DNA from: Curtobacterium oceanosedimentum
GTDB taxonomy: Bacteria; Actinomycetota; Actinomycetes; Actinomycetales; Microbacteriaceae
Assembly (NCBI RefSeq): GCF_020297365.1
Contig: NZ_JAIXIG010000003.1
Span: forward strand, 100,205 to 164,204
Reading direction: 5' to 3'
DNA: 64,000 bases
The position numbers were made by a program, and so were the translations under genes. Shown here piece by piece: positions 21,120-30,191 of the stretch (positions within the stretch are counted from its first letter, which is position 1; every line of letters begins with the position of its first letter). A model generated the notes under the pieces. It saw nothing but the letters and a program-made list of their open reading frames with translations. It made no database searches and was not told the DNA's origin.

Positions 21120-21448
21120 GACCGCCGCCGTCCGGCCGAGCGCGCGACGAGGGGCCGCACGAACCCGACCAGGTTCATCGTCGAGTAGCAGAGCAGCAGC
21201 AGGAAGAAGAGTTCCTCGAGCGGGACCTCCGGCGCGAGCAGCACGCCGGTCAGCAGGTTCTGCGGCCCGATGAAGAAGATCCCGGCGGCGACCCCGGCGA
21301 CGTCCCACACCAGGAAGAACGCGACGCCGACCACCGTCACGGCCGCGGCCCGCCACGGTGCCCGCCAGAAGAACAGCCGGAAGCGCGCGTCGAGCACGGC
21401 CATGCCGACCAGCGACACCACGAGGCCGGCGAGGTAGAGCCCGGGCAT
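21116..21448 (-). CDS. crtYe: C50 carotenoid epsilon-cyclase subunit
   Basis: A 110-residue membrane protein, first subunit of the heterodimeric lycopene/C50 cyclase. It has three hydrophobic segments and the signature EVPLEELFFLLLLCYSTMNL (PLEE motif). The ATG shares one base with the crtI stop (TGATG). Together with crtYf it corresponds to a split CrtYcd-type protein. Confidence 0.92.
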   Translation of the reverse strand: MPGLYLAGLVVSLVGMAVLDARFRLFFWRAPWRAAAVTVVGVAFFLVWDVAGVAAGIFFIGPQNLLTGVLLAPEVPLEELFFLLLLCYSTMNLVGFVRPLVARSAGRRRS

Positions 21449-23088
21449 CAGGCCTGCTCGGCCCGGTCCCGCGGAGCACGCAGCGGCGTCGGCAGCGGTT
21501 CGGTGCTGGTGTCGCCGTGGATCCGCTTGAGCAGGACCTCGGCGCTGATCAGGCACATGGGCAGACCGATGCCGGGGATCGTCGAGGCACCGACGTAGTA
21601 CAGCCCCTCGACCTTCTTCGACGCGTTCTTCTCGCGGAAGAACGCGCTCTGCCGCAGGGTGTGCGCCGGCCCGAGCATGGAGCCGTTCCAGGCGTTCAGG
21701 TCGTCGGCGAAGTCCCGGGGCCCGATCGTGCGGCGCACACGGATCCGGTCGCGCAGGTCCGGCACACCGGCCCGCTCCGCGACGACGTCGATGGCACGGT
21801 CGGCGATCTGCTCGACCAGTGCGTCGCCGGCACCGTCGATGCCGCCCTTGCCGATCGACAGGTCGGCGGGCAGGGGCACCAGGACGAACAGGTTGCTCGA
21901 CCCCTCGGGCGCGACCGACGGGTCGGTCTCCGAGGGGGCACACACGTAGATCGAGGCGGGGTCCGGCACGTGCCGGTCCTTGCCGAAGATCGCGCCGAAG
22001 TTCGCCTTCCAGTCGGCGGTGAACACCAGCGTGTGGTGCAGCAGGCCGGGCGTCGGACCGTCGATGCCGAGGTACACGAGCACGGCGCTCGGCCCCGGGT
22101 CGCGCCGCTTCCAGTGGTCGGCGCCGTGCGTGCGGTGCTCGGGCGCCAGGAGCTGCATCTCGGTGTGCTGCAGGTCGGCGGCGCTCACGACGAGGTCGGC
22201 CGGCACGGTGTGCTGCACCCCGTCGCGGTCGCGGTGCACGACGCCCGTGGCGACGCCGTCCTCGACGAGGATCCGTTCGACCGTCGCACCCGAGGTGATC
22301 GTCACGCCCTCGGCACGTGCCACCCGCTCGACGGCGGAGATCACCTCGGTCAGGCCGCCCTTGGGGTAGAGCACCCCGTCGGCCAGGTCGAGGTGGCTCA
22401 TCAGGTGGTACATGCTCGGCGCGGCGTACGGGCTCGTGCCGAGGAAGACCGCCGGGTACCCGAGGACCTGCCACAGGCGACGGTCCCGCACCGCCGACGC
22501 GGCACGCGAGGACAGCGGCTGCAGCAGGAGCCGTGCGAGCTTGGGCAGGCGTCGGAGCACGTCCGGGGCGGCGAGCTTCGTGAGGTCCTGGAACGTCGTG
22601 TACAGGAACCGGCGGATGGCCATCGCGTAGGTGTCCTCGGCCGAGGCGAGGTACTTCCGCATCCGGGCACCGGCACCGGGCTCGACGGACTCGAACAGGG
22701 CGATGTTGGCCTCGCGGTCGGCCCGCAGGTCGATGGGCTCGTCGTGGCCCTCGCTGTAGACGCGGTAGCCCGGGTCGAGCCGGACCAGGTCGAGCTCGGC
22801 GTCGGCGGAGGTGCCGAGCAGCTGGAAGAAGTGGTCGAAGACCTCGGGCATGAGGTACCACGAGGGGCCGGTGTCGAACCGGAACCCGTCGCGCTCCCAG
22901 GAGCCGGCGCGGCCGCCGAGCTGGGTGCGCTGCTCGAGCACGGTCACCGAGAAGCCGTCGCGCGCGAGCAGCGCGGCGGCGGCGAGGCCGCTGATGCCGC
23001 CGCCGACGACGACGGCACGGCGCGCGGGGACCGCGCGCCGGGTGGTGGGGGCGACCGTCTCGGGTCGGGAGGCGCGGGGCGGGGTCAT
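21448..23088 (-). CDS. crtI: Phytoene desaturase
   Basis: A 546-residue FAD enzyme that converts phytoene to lycopene. The dinucleotide motif VVVGGGISGLAAAALLARDG occupies about residues 26-45, and GRAGSWERDGFRFDTGPSWY follows as in CrtI. The C-terminus has YYVGASTIPGIGLPMCLISA, the bacterial phytoene dehydrogenase signature. The ATG at 23086-23088 overlaps the crtB stop (ATGA). The first ten codons (MTPPRASRPE) are derived from a family A palindrome copy and precede the conserved domain, so this end is probably dispensable. Confidence 0.95.
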   Translation of the reverse strand: MTPPRASRPETVAPTTRRAVPARRAVVVGGGISGLAAAALLARDGFSVTVLEQRTQLGGRAGSWERDGFRFDTGPSWYLMPEVFDHFFQLLGTSADAELDLVRLDPGYRVYSEGHDEPIDLRADREANIALFESVEPGAGARMRKYLASAEDTYAMAIRRFLYTTFQDLTKLAAPDVLRRLPKLARLLLQPLSSRAASAVRDRRLWQVLGYPAVFLGTSPYAAPSMYHLMSHLDLADGVLYPKGGLTEVISAVERVARAEGVTITSGATVERILVEDGVATGVVHRDRDGVQHTVPADLVVSAADLQHTEMQLLAPEHRTHGADHWKRRDPGPSAVLVYLGIDGPTPGLLHHTLVFTADWKANFGAIFGKDRHVPDPASIYVCAPSETDPSVAPEGSSNLFVLVPLPADLSIGKGGIDGAGDALVEQIADRAIDVVAERAGVPDLRDRIRVRRTIGPRDFADDLNAWNGSMLGPAHTLRQSAFFREKNASKKVEGLYYVGASTIPGIGLPMCLISAEVLLKRIHGDTSTEPLPTPLRAPRDRAEQA

Positions 23089-23100
23089 GACGGGCCTCCC
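23067..23100. repeat. Family A palindrome copy spanning the crtB/crtI junction
   Basis: GGGAGGC (23067-23073) and GCCTCCC (23094-23100) bracket the overlapping crtB stop and crtI start. The element therefore encodes both the last residues of CrtB (RPGGPS) and the first residues of CrtI (MTPPRASRP). The same palindrome is otherwise intergenic in this window. Confidence 0.6.
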
Positions 23101-24023
23101 GGCCGGTGGGTGGTGGCGCGCGACCGGAGCGGTGCGCGTCCGGCGAGGACCTGCGCGGCGAGGCGGGCCTTCACGGTGTTGGGGACGCGCACGCGCGTCG
23201 TCACCAGGCGGCTCGCCGGTGTGCGCGCGAGCCGGTCGTTGAGTTCCTGGAACAGGGCGTGGGCGAGACCGACCGCGTTGCGGGCGTCGGCCGGCAGGAG
23301 CCGGATCGTCCGCGCCGCGTGGTCGAGGTCTGCCTGCACGTCGGCGACCAGGCGGTCCTTCGTGGCCTCGTCGAACGAGCGGATGTCGACGCCCGGGAAG
23401 TACGAGCGACCGAGCACCTCGAAGTCGGCGTGCAGGTCGCGCAGGAAGTTCACCTTCTGGAAGGCCGCACCGAGCGCGCGCGCACCGGCCACGAGTTCGG
23501 CCTGGTCGAACGTCGGCCGGCCGGCGCGGTACACGAAGGCGCGCAGGCACATGAGCCCGACGACCTCGGCCGAGCCGTACACGTACGCGTCGAACGAGGC
23601 GTCGTCGTGCTCCGTCCGCTCCAGGTCCATCCGCATCGAGGCGAAGAACGGCCGCGTGAGCTCCGGACCGAAGCCGGTGACGCGGGCGCTGCGGGCGAAG
23701 GCGTGCACGACCGGGTTCACCGAGAAGCCGAGCGCGATCGCCCGCTCGGTGTCGGCCTCGAGTTCGTCGAGCACGGTGCGGGCGAGGTCGCGGTCGAGAC
23801 CGGCCTCGGTGGCGGGACCGTCGACGACCTCGTCCGCCACCCGGACCAGGGCGTACACGTTCCGGATGTGCTCGCGGGTGTCGCGCGTGAGCAGGCGGCT
23901 CGCGAGCCCGAACGAGGTGGAGTAGCGGTCGATGACGACGCCGGAAGCGGCCTCGGCCGTGGCGTCGTAGAGCTGCAGGCGCCCCGGGCGGGACCCGGGC
24001 GCCGTGGTGGTGCTGTGGGTCAC
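23085..24023 (-). CDS. crtB: Phytoene synthase
   Basis: A 312-residue squalene/phytoene synthase family enzyme condensing two geranylgeranyl diphosphates to phytoene. Asp-rich motif 1 is VRVADEVVDG (DxxxD type) and motif 2 lies in VNFLRDLHADFEVLGRSYFP. The YSTSFGLASRLL segment near the N-terminus is typical. The GTG start overlaps the crtE stop (GTGA). Confidence 0.95.
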   Translation of the reverse strand: MTHSTTTAPGSRPGRLQLYDATAEAASGVVIDRYSTSFGLASRLLTRDTREHIRNVYALVRVADEVVDGPATEAGLDRDLARTVLDELEADTERAIALGFSVNPVVHAFARSARVTGFGPELTRPFFASMRMDLERTEHDDASFDAYVYGSAEVVGLMCLRAFVYRAGRPTFDQAELVAGARALGAAFQKVNFLRDLHADFEVLGRSYFPGVDIRSFDEATKDRLVADVQADLDHAARTIRLLPADARNAVGLAHALFQELNDRLARTPASRLVTTRVRVPNTVKARLAAQVLAGRAPLRSRATTHRPGGPS

Positions 24024-25078
24024 CGAGCGCGCTCCACGAGTTCGGTCACGAGGGCCTCCAGGTGGTCGGCGAGGTGGTACGGCAGCCGGGCGAGTTCGGC
24101 CCGGGCCAGGGCGGTGTGCTCGGCGACCCGCGCTTCGGCAGCTGCGCGGGCACCGCAGGTCACCAGGGTCGCACGGACCTCGTCGGCCCGGGCCTCGGTC
24201 AGGTCCGGGTCGCCCAGGTACGGCTCGAGGTCGGGCCAGCAGTCGGTGGTCGCCGCGTACGCGATGAGCATGGTGCGCTTGCCCTCGCGGAGGTCGCCGA
24301 GGACGCTCTTGCCGGTCATCGTCTCGTCGCCGAACACCCCGAGCAGGTCGTCGACGATCTGGTACGCGATGCCGATCTCGCGACCGAAGGAACCGAGCGC
24401 GGCGACGACGTCCTCGTCGGCGCCCGCGAGCACGGCACCGGACTGCAGCGGCGCCTCGAACGAGTACACGCTCGTCTTCGCACGCTCCATCGCCAGGACC
24501 TCGTCGACCGTCGGCATGACCCCGAGGGCCAGGTCGACGTCGGTCATCTCGCCGGCGGCGCTGGCGAACACGGCCTCGTCGAGCAGTTCGAGCAGCCGCT
24601 GCCGTCGGTCGCCGTCGACGCCGGACGCCTCGATGAAGCGCGGGGCACCGGCGAGCGCGAGGTCGCCGGCGATCACGGCCGCGCTCATCCCGCGGTGCTC
24701 GGCGGTGGGCAGCGGGAGCCCGCCGGTCGTGCCCGTGTCACGGAAGGACCCGGCGACGTTCGGCTGTCCCCGCCGCGACCAGTCGCGGTCGATGACGTCG
24801 TCGTGCACCACGAGCGCCGTGTGCAGCAGCTCGTAGGCGGCGGCGACGTTCGCCGCGGCGTGCACGTCGGAGCCGCCCATGCCGGCGTAGGCCGTCAGGA
24901 CCATGCGCGGTCGGAAGCGCTTGCCGCCCATGCTCGCCTTGCGGAGCACCCGCCAGAGTTCCTCGGAGGGTCGGCCGTACCGCTCGGCGCGGGCCGAGGA
25001 CACGGCGAAGAAGCGCTCGAGGCAGTCGTCGACGAGCGCGAGGTCGATGTGCGGCACAGTGGTCGCTTCCTCGCTCAT
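24020..25078 (-). CDS. crtE: Geranylgeranyl diphosphate synthase
   Basis: A 352-residue polyprenyl synthase making the C20 precursor for carotenoids. It has the first Asp-rich motif in LVVHDDVIDRD, GGKRFRPRMVL upstream of it, and the second motif in YQIVDDLLGVFGD. It is the first gene of the cluster. The ATG at 25076-25078 lies exactly 6 nt after TAGATT and has no Shine-Dalgarno sequence, so the mRNA should be leaderless. Only 21 bp separate it from idi on the other strand. Confidence 0.95.
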   Translation of the reverse strand: MSEEATTVPHIDLALVDDCLERFFAVSSARAERYGRPSEELWRVLRKASMGGKRFRPRMVLTAYAGMGGSDVHAAANVAAAYELLHTALVVHDDVIDRDWSRRGQPNVAGSFRDTGTTGGLPLPTAEHRGMSAAVIAGDLALAGAPRFIEASGVDGDRRQRLLELLDEAVFASAAGEMTDVDLALGVMPTVDEVLAMERAKTSVYSFEAPLQSGAVLAGADEDVVAALGSFGREIGIAYQIVDDLLGVFGDETMTGKSVLGDLREGKRTMLIAYAATTDCWPDLEPYLGDPDLTEARADEVRATLVTCGARAAAEARVAEHTALARAELARLPYHLADHLEALVTELVERAR

Positions 25079-25083
25079 TGGCC

Positions 25084-25090
25084 TAATCTA
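25084..25090. promoter_or_regulatory. Shared, symmetric -10 box for crtE and idi
   Basis: TAATCTA reads as TAATCT toward idi and as TAGATT toward crtE. The crtE ATG is 6 nt downstream of the box and the idi ATG 10 nt downstream. Both transcripts would therefore start at or within a few bases of their start codons, and RNA polymerase could serve only one direction at a time. Confidence 0.6.
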
Positions 25091-25099
25091 TCGACACAG

Positions 25100-25642
25100 A
25101 TGACTTCTTTCCCTGAATCCGTGGTGCTGCTGGCCGACGACCGTACCCCGATCGGCACGGCGGACAAGTTCACGGTGCACACCGACCACACGCCACTCCA
25201 CCTGGCGTTCTCCTGCCACGTGCGCAACGTCGACGGGGACGTTCTCGTCACCCGGCGCGCACTGTCGAAGAAGACCTGGCCCGGTGTCTGGACGAACACC
25301 TTCTGCGGCCACCCCGGCCCGGACGAGTCCTTCGAGGACGCCATCGCCCGCCGTGCCGAGCGTGAGCTGGGCATCACCGTGCGCGACGTCGAGGTCGTGC
25401 TGCCGGAGTTCCGGTACCGCGCGGTCGACGCCTCCGGCATCGTCGAGAACGAGGTCTGCCCGGTCTTCCGCGCGGTGACCGACGACACCCCGGCGCCCGC
25501 CGACGACGAGGTCGCCGAGCGGGCGTGGGTGTCGGAGGATGCTCTCAGGTCCGCCGTCGCCGGCGCGCCGTTCGCCTGGAGCCCGTGGCTCGGGTGGCAG
25601 CTCGCCGAGCTCGAGACCGCCGGGTTGCACGTCACCCGCTGA
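25100..25642 (+). CDS. idi: Isopentenyl-diphosphate delta-isomerase (type I)
   Basis: A 180-residue Nudix-fold enzyme interconverting IPP and DMAPP, feeding crtE and supplying the DMAPP used by crtEb. The active-site Cys is in TNTFCGHPGPDE and the metal-binding Glu is in FRYRAVDASGIVENEVCPVF. HLAFSCHVRNVDGDVLVTRR is typical. The start at ATG 25100 has no Shine-Dalgarno sequence and lies close to the -10 box. It is divergent from, and probably co-regulated with, the carotenoid operon. Confidence 0.95.
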   Translation: MTSFPESVVLLADDRTPIGTADKFTVHTDHTPLHLAFSCHVRNVDGDVLVTRRALSKKTWPGVWTNTFCGHPGPDESFEDAIARRAERELGITVRDVEVVLPEFRYRAVDASGIVENEVCPVFRAVTDDTPAPADDEVAERAWVSEDALRSAVAGAPFAWSPWLGWQLAELETAGLHVTR

Positions 25643-25658
25643 CCCCCGCCGCGCTCGA

Positions 25659-25689
25659 CGGTCGCGCCCGACCGCCGTGGGCGCGACCG
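25659..25689. terminator. Hairpin after idi
   Basis: CGGTCGCGCCC pairs with GGGCGCGACCG around a 9-nt loop, 17 nt after the idi stop. Flanking CGCTCG (25650) and CGAGCG (25694) can extend the structure. No T-tract follows. Confidence 0.6.
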
Positions 25690-25742
25690 GTGCCGAGCGT
25701 CCGGTCGATCGACGCACAGCTGGCGTCCGTGCGCCGGACGTG

Positions 25743-25777
25743 CATAATGATCTGGCCCGGAATGTGAACGTGCACAT
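25743..25777 (+). promoter_or_regulatory. Promoter and operator of the lacI-like gene at 25813
   Basis: CATAAT (25743-25748) looks like a -10 box. Fourteen bases later lies ATGTGAACGTGCACAT (25762-25777), a near-perfect 16-bp palindrome with a central CG. A closely similar site precedes the ABC transporter operon at 27112. The arrangement indicates autoregulation by the LacI protein encoded 35 bp downstream. Confidence 0.75.
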
Positions 25778-25812
25778 CGACGTGCCACGGCCCCGGGCGG
25801 AAACGAGCAGCA

Positions 25813-26832
25813 ATGGCGTCACCGCGGACACAGCAACCGCGTTCGCCCAGCATCCGTGACGTCGCGCGGGTGGCGGGGGTCTCCCACCAGACCGTTTCGC
25901 GCGTGCTGAACAACTCGGACGCGATCCGGGCGGAGACGCGCGACAAGGTCGTCGCGGCGATGGAGCAGCTGCAGTACCGGCCGAACCGCGCCGCGCGGGC
26001 GCTGGTGACGAGCCGCACGCACACCATCGGCGTGCTGACGGCACGCCGTGCCCACTACGGGCCCGCCGTCGCCCTGCAGGCCATCGAGGACGCGGCGATG
26101 CTCCGCGGCTACTCGGTCACCACGGCGAACATCGCCGAGGCGACCGACACGGCGGTGCGCGAAGGACTCGGACACCTGCTCGACCTGGACGTCGAGGGCA
26201 TCGTGGTGATCGCCCCGCAGCAACGGGTGTTCGACCTGATCGCCGAACTCGGCATCAAGACGCCGTACGTCACGATGCGCGCCAGCGTCGGCGAGGACCC
26301 GACCGCGCTGTGGGTCGACCAGATGGAGGGCGCCCGGCTCGCCACGGCGCACCTGCTCGACCTGGGGCACGAGTACGTCCGGCACATCGCGGGGCCGCGG
26401 GACTGGATCGAGGCGGACGCCCGCATGCAGGGGTTCCTGCGCGAGATGTCCGACCGCGACATGACCGTCGTGCCGCCGATCCTGGGCGACTGGACCGCCG
26501 ACTTCGGCTACCACGCCGGTCGCGAGCTGCTCCGGTGGCGGGACTGCACCGCGATCTTCTGCTCGAACGACCAGATGGCGCTCGGGGTGATGCACGCCGC
26601 GCGCTCCTACGGGCTCGACGTGCCCGGCGACCTGTCGGTGGTCGGGTACGACGACATCCCCGAGGCGAAGCACTTCTGGCCCCCGCTCACCACCGTGCAG
26701 GTCGACTTCGCCGAGCTCGGCCGCCGCTGCGTCGACCTGCTGCTGCCGGGCGACGGCGACCTGCTCCGGCCGATCGACATCGTCCCCCAGCTCGTCGTGC
26801 GCGCCTCGTCGGCCGCGCCCCGCAGCCGCTGA
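25813..26832 (+). CDS. LacI-family transcriptional regulator
   Basis: A 339-residue repressor. The HTH SIRDVARVAGVSHQTVSRVL is followed by the hinge NRAARALVTSRTHTIGVL and a sugar-sensing domain with FCSNDQMALGVMHAA and GYDDIPEAKHFWPPLTTV. It is encoded upstream of, and in the same direction as, a CUT2-type sugar ABC transporter, and its probable operator occurs before both genes. It therefore most likely represses itself and the transporter until the sugar binds. The inducing sugar is unknown; xylose, arabinose and galactose-type ligands are possible. Confidence 0.93.
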   Translation: MASPRTQQPRSPSIRDVARVAGVSHQTVSRVLNNSDAIRAETRDKVVAAMEQLQYRPNRAARALVTSRTHTIGVLTARRAHYGPAVALQAIEDAAMLRGYSVTTANIAEATDTAVREGLGHLLDLDVEGIVVIAPQQRVFDLIAELGIKTPYVTMRASVGEDPTALWVDQMEGARLATAHLLDLGHEYVRHIAGPRDWIEADARMQGFLREMSDRDMTVVPPILGDWTADFGYHAGRELLRWRDCTAIFCSNDQMALGVMHAARSYGLDVPGDLSVVGYDDIPEAKHFWPPLTTVQVDFAELGRRCVDLLLPGDGDLLRPIDIVPQLVVRASSAAPRSR

Positions 26833-26905
26833 GCGGGTCCGACCGGCGCTGAGCGGGTCGACAGGTACTGAGCGGTCCGGCAGCCACTGAGCGGCCCGGC
26901 AGGCG
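26829..26905. repeat. Four tandem degenerate 19-20-nt repeats
   Basis: CTGAGCGG begins at 26829, 26849, 26868 and 26887, each followed by a related G/C-rich stretch such as TCCGGCAG. The first copy overlaps the lacI stop codon. The 419-nt gap up to the ABC ATPase gene at 27252 holds this array, the palindrome at 26912-26959 and the promoter-operator at 27066-27127, and no credible gene. Confidence 0.7.
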
Positions 26906-26911
26906 CCCGGC

Positions 26912-26959
26912 GTCGGACGGGAGGCGCGTGGCGGGCCCGCCACGGGCCTCCCGTCCGAC
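26912..26959. terminator. 48-nt palindrome after lacI (repeat family A)
   Basis: GTCGGACGGGAGGC opens 24-nt arms that meet at GGGCCC and pair fully except for one G-G position. It lies 80 nt after the lacI stop and 100 nt before the next promoter, so it probably separates the two transcription units. Confidence 0.75.
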
Positions 26960-27065
26960 GTGCGGAACCACGCAACGGACGGCAGCTGCGCGCCGCCCTG
27001 CCCCCAGGCCGGGGGACGTTCCCGCCGGATCGCGCAGGCCGTTACGAAAACGCGACCAATCCGAA

Positions 27066-27127
27066 TTGACAGCCGCACCGAGGCTGTGCGTAAATTGCCT
27101 CCGTCCTGCCGATGTGACCGTTCACAT
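27066..27127 (+). promoter_or_regulatory. Promoter and LacI operator of the sugar ABC operon
   Basis: A consensus -35 TTGACA (27066-27071) and a -10 TAAATT (27091-27096) are 19 bp apart. ATGTGACCGTTCACAT (27112-27127) lies 15 bp beyond the -10, in the initially transcribed region, at nearly the same spacing as in the lacI promoter. The palindrome shares 14 of 16 positions with the 25762 site in one orientation or the other. A 124-nt leader precedes the GTG start. Confidence 0.75.
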
Positions 27128-27251
27128 GAGCGTCGCACCGAGCCGGATCCGGACGCGACAACGAAGTCCACACAGGCCCGCCTGTGCACTCGCTGCCGCA
27201 GCAGAACCACCGAACACACTGCCGCGTCGAAGCGGCAGAAGGAGATGCACT

Positions 27252-28844
27252 GTGGCGTCAACCCCGATCGACACCGGCCTCGAGACCCGGTCGATCACCG
27301 CACCCGAGACGATCCTCGAGATGCGCTCGATCACCAAGGAGTTCCCTGGTGTCAAGGCGCTGTCCGACGTCTCGCTCAGCGTCCGCGCCGGCGAGATCCA
27401 CGCGATCTGCGGCGAGAACGGCGCGGGCAAGTCGACCCTGATGAAGGTCCTGTCCGGCGTCTACCCCTACGGCACGTACAGCGGTGAGATCGTCTACGAG
27501 GGCGAAGAGGTCCGCTTCTCGAACATCAAGCAGTCCGAGCAGGCCGGCATCGTCATCATCCACCAGGAGCTGGCGCTCGTCCCGGAGCTCTCGATCACCG
27601 AGAACCTGTTCCTGGGCAACGAGCCGAGCCGCGGTGGCGTCATCAACTGGACCGCCGCGCAGCTGCGTGCGCAGGACCTGCTCGCCCGCGTCGGCCTGGC
27701 CGACGACCCCGACACGCAGATCAAGAACATCGGTGTCGGCAAGCAGCAGCTCGTCGAGATCGCGAAGGCCCTGCACAAGGACGTCAAGCTCCTGATCCTC
27801 GACGAGCCGACCGCCGCGCTCAACGAGAACGACTCGCAGCACCTGCTCGACCTGATCGTCGGGCTGAAGGCCAAGGGCATCGCGAGCATCATCATCAGCC
27901 ACAAGCTCAACGAGATCGAGCAGATCGCCGACGAGATCACGATCATCCGTGACGGCAAGGCCATCGAGACGCTCAACGTCAAGGCGGACGGCGTCAACGA
28001 GGACCGCATCATCCGCGGCATGGTCGGTCGCTCGCTCGAGTCGCGGTTCCCGGACCGCACCCCGAAGATCGGCGAGACCTTCTTCGAGGTCCGCAACTGG
28101 ACCGTGCAGCACCCGCTCGACTCGTCGCGGCTGGTCTGCAAGGGCTCGAACTTCCACGTCCGCCGCGGCGAGATCGTCGGCTTCGCCGGGCTCATGGGTG
28201 CGGGGCGCACCGAGCTCGCGATGAGCCTGTTCGGTCGCTCCTACGGCACGTGGCTCGACGGCCAGATCATCAAGGACGGCCGCGAGATCAAGGTCACGAA
28301 CGTCCAGCAGGCCATCGACAACGGCCTCGGCTACGTCTCCGAGGACCGCAAGGCGCTCGGGCTCAACCTGCTCGACACCGTGAAGCGCTCGACCGTCGCC
28401 GCCGACCTGCCGAAGATCTCGAAGGCCGGTGTCGTCGACTCGCTCGAGGAGTACTCGGTCGCCGAGAAGTACCGGAAGATGCTGCGCACCAAGGTGCCGA
28501 GCGTCGAGGACAACGTCGGCAAGCTGTCCGGCGGCAACCAGCAGAAGGTCGTCCTGTCGAAGTGGATGTTCACCGACCCGGACATCCTGATCCTCGACGA
28601 GCCGACCCGCGGTATCGACGTCGGCGCCAAGTTCGAGATCTACGGGATCATCCAGCAGCTCGCGGCCGAGGGGAAGGGCATCATCCTCATCTCGTCGGAG
28701 CTCCCCGAACTGCTCGGTCTGTCCGACCGCATCTACACCATCTTCGAGGGCCAGATCACCGCTGACCTCCCGGCCGACAAGGCCGATCCCGAATCGCTCA
28801 TGCGCAGCATGACCTCCGCGCGGAAGGGCGCCACCGCCTCATGA
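27252..28844 (+). CDS. CUT2-type sugar ABC transporter ATP-binding protein
   Basis: A 530-residue duplicated ATPase of the RbsA/XylG/MmsA type. The first half has Walker [10 protein letters not shown] and Walker [14 protein letters not shown]. The second half has the degenerate Walker [10 protein letters not shown] usual for this family, signature [14 protein letters not shown] and Walker [14 protein letters not shown]. The start is GTG 27252, preceded by AAGGAG. Its stop overlaps the permease start (ATGA). It energises uptake of a monosaccharide together with the two following products. Confidence 0.95.
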   Translation: MASTPIDTGLETRSITAPETILEMRSITKEFPGVKALSDVSLSVRAGEIHAICGENGAGKSTLMKVLSGVYPYGTYSGEIVYEGEEVRFSNIKQSEQAGIVIIHQELALVPELSITENLFLGNEPSRGGVINWTAAQLRAQDLLARVGLADDPDTQIKNIGVGKQQLVEIAKALHKDVKLLILDEPTAALNENDSQHLLDLIVGLKAKGIASIIISHKLNEIEQIADEITIIRDGKAIETLNVKADGVNEDRIIRGMVGRSLESRFPDRTPKIGETFFEVRNWTVQHPLDSSRLVCKGSNFHVRRGEIVGFAGLMGAGRTELAMSLFGRSYGTWLDGQIIKDGREIKVTNVQQAIDNGLGYVSEDRKALGLNLLDTVKRSTVAADLPKISKAGVVDSLEEYSVAEKYRKMLRTKVPSVEDNVGKLSGGNQQKVVLSKWMFTDPDILILDEPTRGIDVGAKFEIYGIIQQLAAEGKGIILISSELPELLGLSDRIYTIFEGQITADLPADKADPESLMRSMTSARKGATAS

Positions 28845-30133
28845 ACAACCTGAAACTGCTCTTCGGCAAGGGCAACAGCATCGGCCAGTACGGCATGGTC
28901 ATCGCGCTCATCGCGATCCTGATCTTCTTCTCGATCACGACGAACGGGCTCATCCTCGAGCCGACCAACGTCATCAACCTGTTCCTGCAGTACTCCTACA
29001 TCCTGATCCTGGCGCTCGGCATGGTCATGGTGATCATCGCGGGGCACATCGACCTGTCGGTCGGTTCGGTCGCAGCGGTCGTCGGCATCGTCGTCGCGCA
29101 GTCGATGGCCGTGTGGGACTTCCCGGTGTGGGCAGCGATCCTGCTGGGTCTCGCCTGCGGCGCCGCGATCGGTGCGTGGCAGGGCTTCTGGGTGGCGTTC
29201 GTGAAGGTCCCGGCCTTCATCGTGACCCTGGCCGGCCAGCTCATCTTCCGCGGTGTGAACCAGATCATCGGCAACTCGACCTCGGTCCCCGTCCCGAACG
29301 ACTTCATCCCGATCGGCGCCGGCTTCCTCGGTGACTTCGGCCCGGACTTCGGCTTCAGCAACGGCACCCTGCTCATCGGGCTCGTCACGATCCTCGCCCT
29401 CATCATCATCGAGGCCCGTGGCCGTGCCCGCCGCAAGAAGATGCAGGCCGAGGTCCCGCCGCTGTGGGTCTCGATCGTCCGCACCGGCATCCTGGTCGCC
29501 GTCACCCTCGTCGCGACCTACCTGTTCGCCGCCGGCCCCATCGGCACCTCGGTCCCGATCGTCGCGATCATCCTCGGTGTGCTGACCATCGTCTACGGCT
29601 TCGTCACGAAGAACACCATCTTCGGTCGCCAGGTCTACGCCGTCGGTGGCAACGCGAACGCCGCCGTCCTGTCCGGTGTCTCCGCGAAGAAGGTCAACTT
29701 CTTCGTCATGATGAACATGTCCGTCCTCGCCGCCATCGCCGGCATGGTGTTCGTCGCCTACTCGGGTGCCTCCGGCCCCGCGGACGGCACCGGCTGGGAG
29801 CTCGACGCGATCGCCGCCGTGTTCGTCGGTGGTGCAGCCGTCGCCGGTGGTGTCGGCACGATCTCCGGCTCGATCATCGGTGGCCTCGTGATGGCGCTGC
29901 TGTCGAACGGTCTGCAGCTCATGGGCCTCGAGTCGAACCAGGTGCAGATCATCCGCGGCCTGGTCCTGCTCGTCGCCGTCGCCTTCGACGTCTACTCGAA
30001 GTCGCAGGGTCGTCCGTCCCTGATCGGTGGGATGCTGCGGCAGTTCCAGCGGAAGGACACCGAGGACAACACGGTGGCCGCCCAGCAGCCGCGGTCCATC
30101 GAGGACCAACCGGACAAGATCACCCTCCCCTAG
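28841..30133 (+). CDS. CUT2-type sugar ABC transporter permease
   Basis: A 430-residue membrane protein of the RbsC/XylH/MmsB type with ten or more hydrophobic segments. Typical blocks are [20 protein letters not shown] near the N-terminus and [38 protein letters not shown] near the C-terminus. The last 40 residues are polar. It starts at ATG 28841 within the ATPase stop. Confidence 0.95.
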   Translation: MNNLKLLFGKGNSIGQYGMVIALIAILIFFSITTNGLILEPTNVINLFLQYSYILILALGMVMVIIAGHIDLSVGSVAAVVGIVVAQSMAVWDFPVWAAILLGLACGAAIGAWQGFWVAFVKVPAFIVTLAGQLIFRGVNQIIGNSTSVPVPNDFIPIGAGFLGDFGPDFGFSNGTLLIGLVTILALIIIEARGRARRKKMQAEVPPLWVSIVRTGILVAVTLVATYLFAAGPIGTSVPIVAIILGVLTIVYGFVTKNTIFGRQVYAVGGNANAAVLSGVSAKKVNFFVMMNMSVLAAIAGMVFVAYSGASGPADGTGWELDAIAAVFVGGAAVAGGVGTISGSIIGGLVMALLSNGLQLMGLESNQVQIIRGLVLLVAVAFDVYSKSQGRPSLIGGMLRQFQRKDTEDNTVAAQQPRSIEDQPDKITLP

Positions 30134-30191
30134 TCCCACACTCCACACCGGGGCTCCGGCCCCACCTCCTCAACGAAGAGAAAGCAATCAC

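Noticed and set aside
21358..23925. 855-codon frame on the plus strand across the carotenoid genes
   Set aside because: It is antisense to crtI and crtB, low in complexity and has no recognisable domain.
27258..30148. Long minus-strand frames opposite the CUT2 ATPase and permease
   Set aside because: Their translations are monotonous Asp/Val/Leu/Gly strings complementary to conserved ABC motifs.
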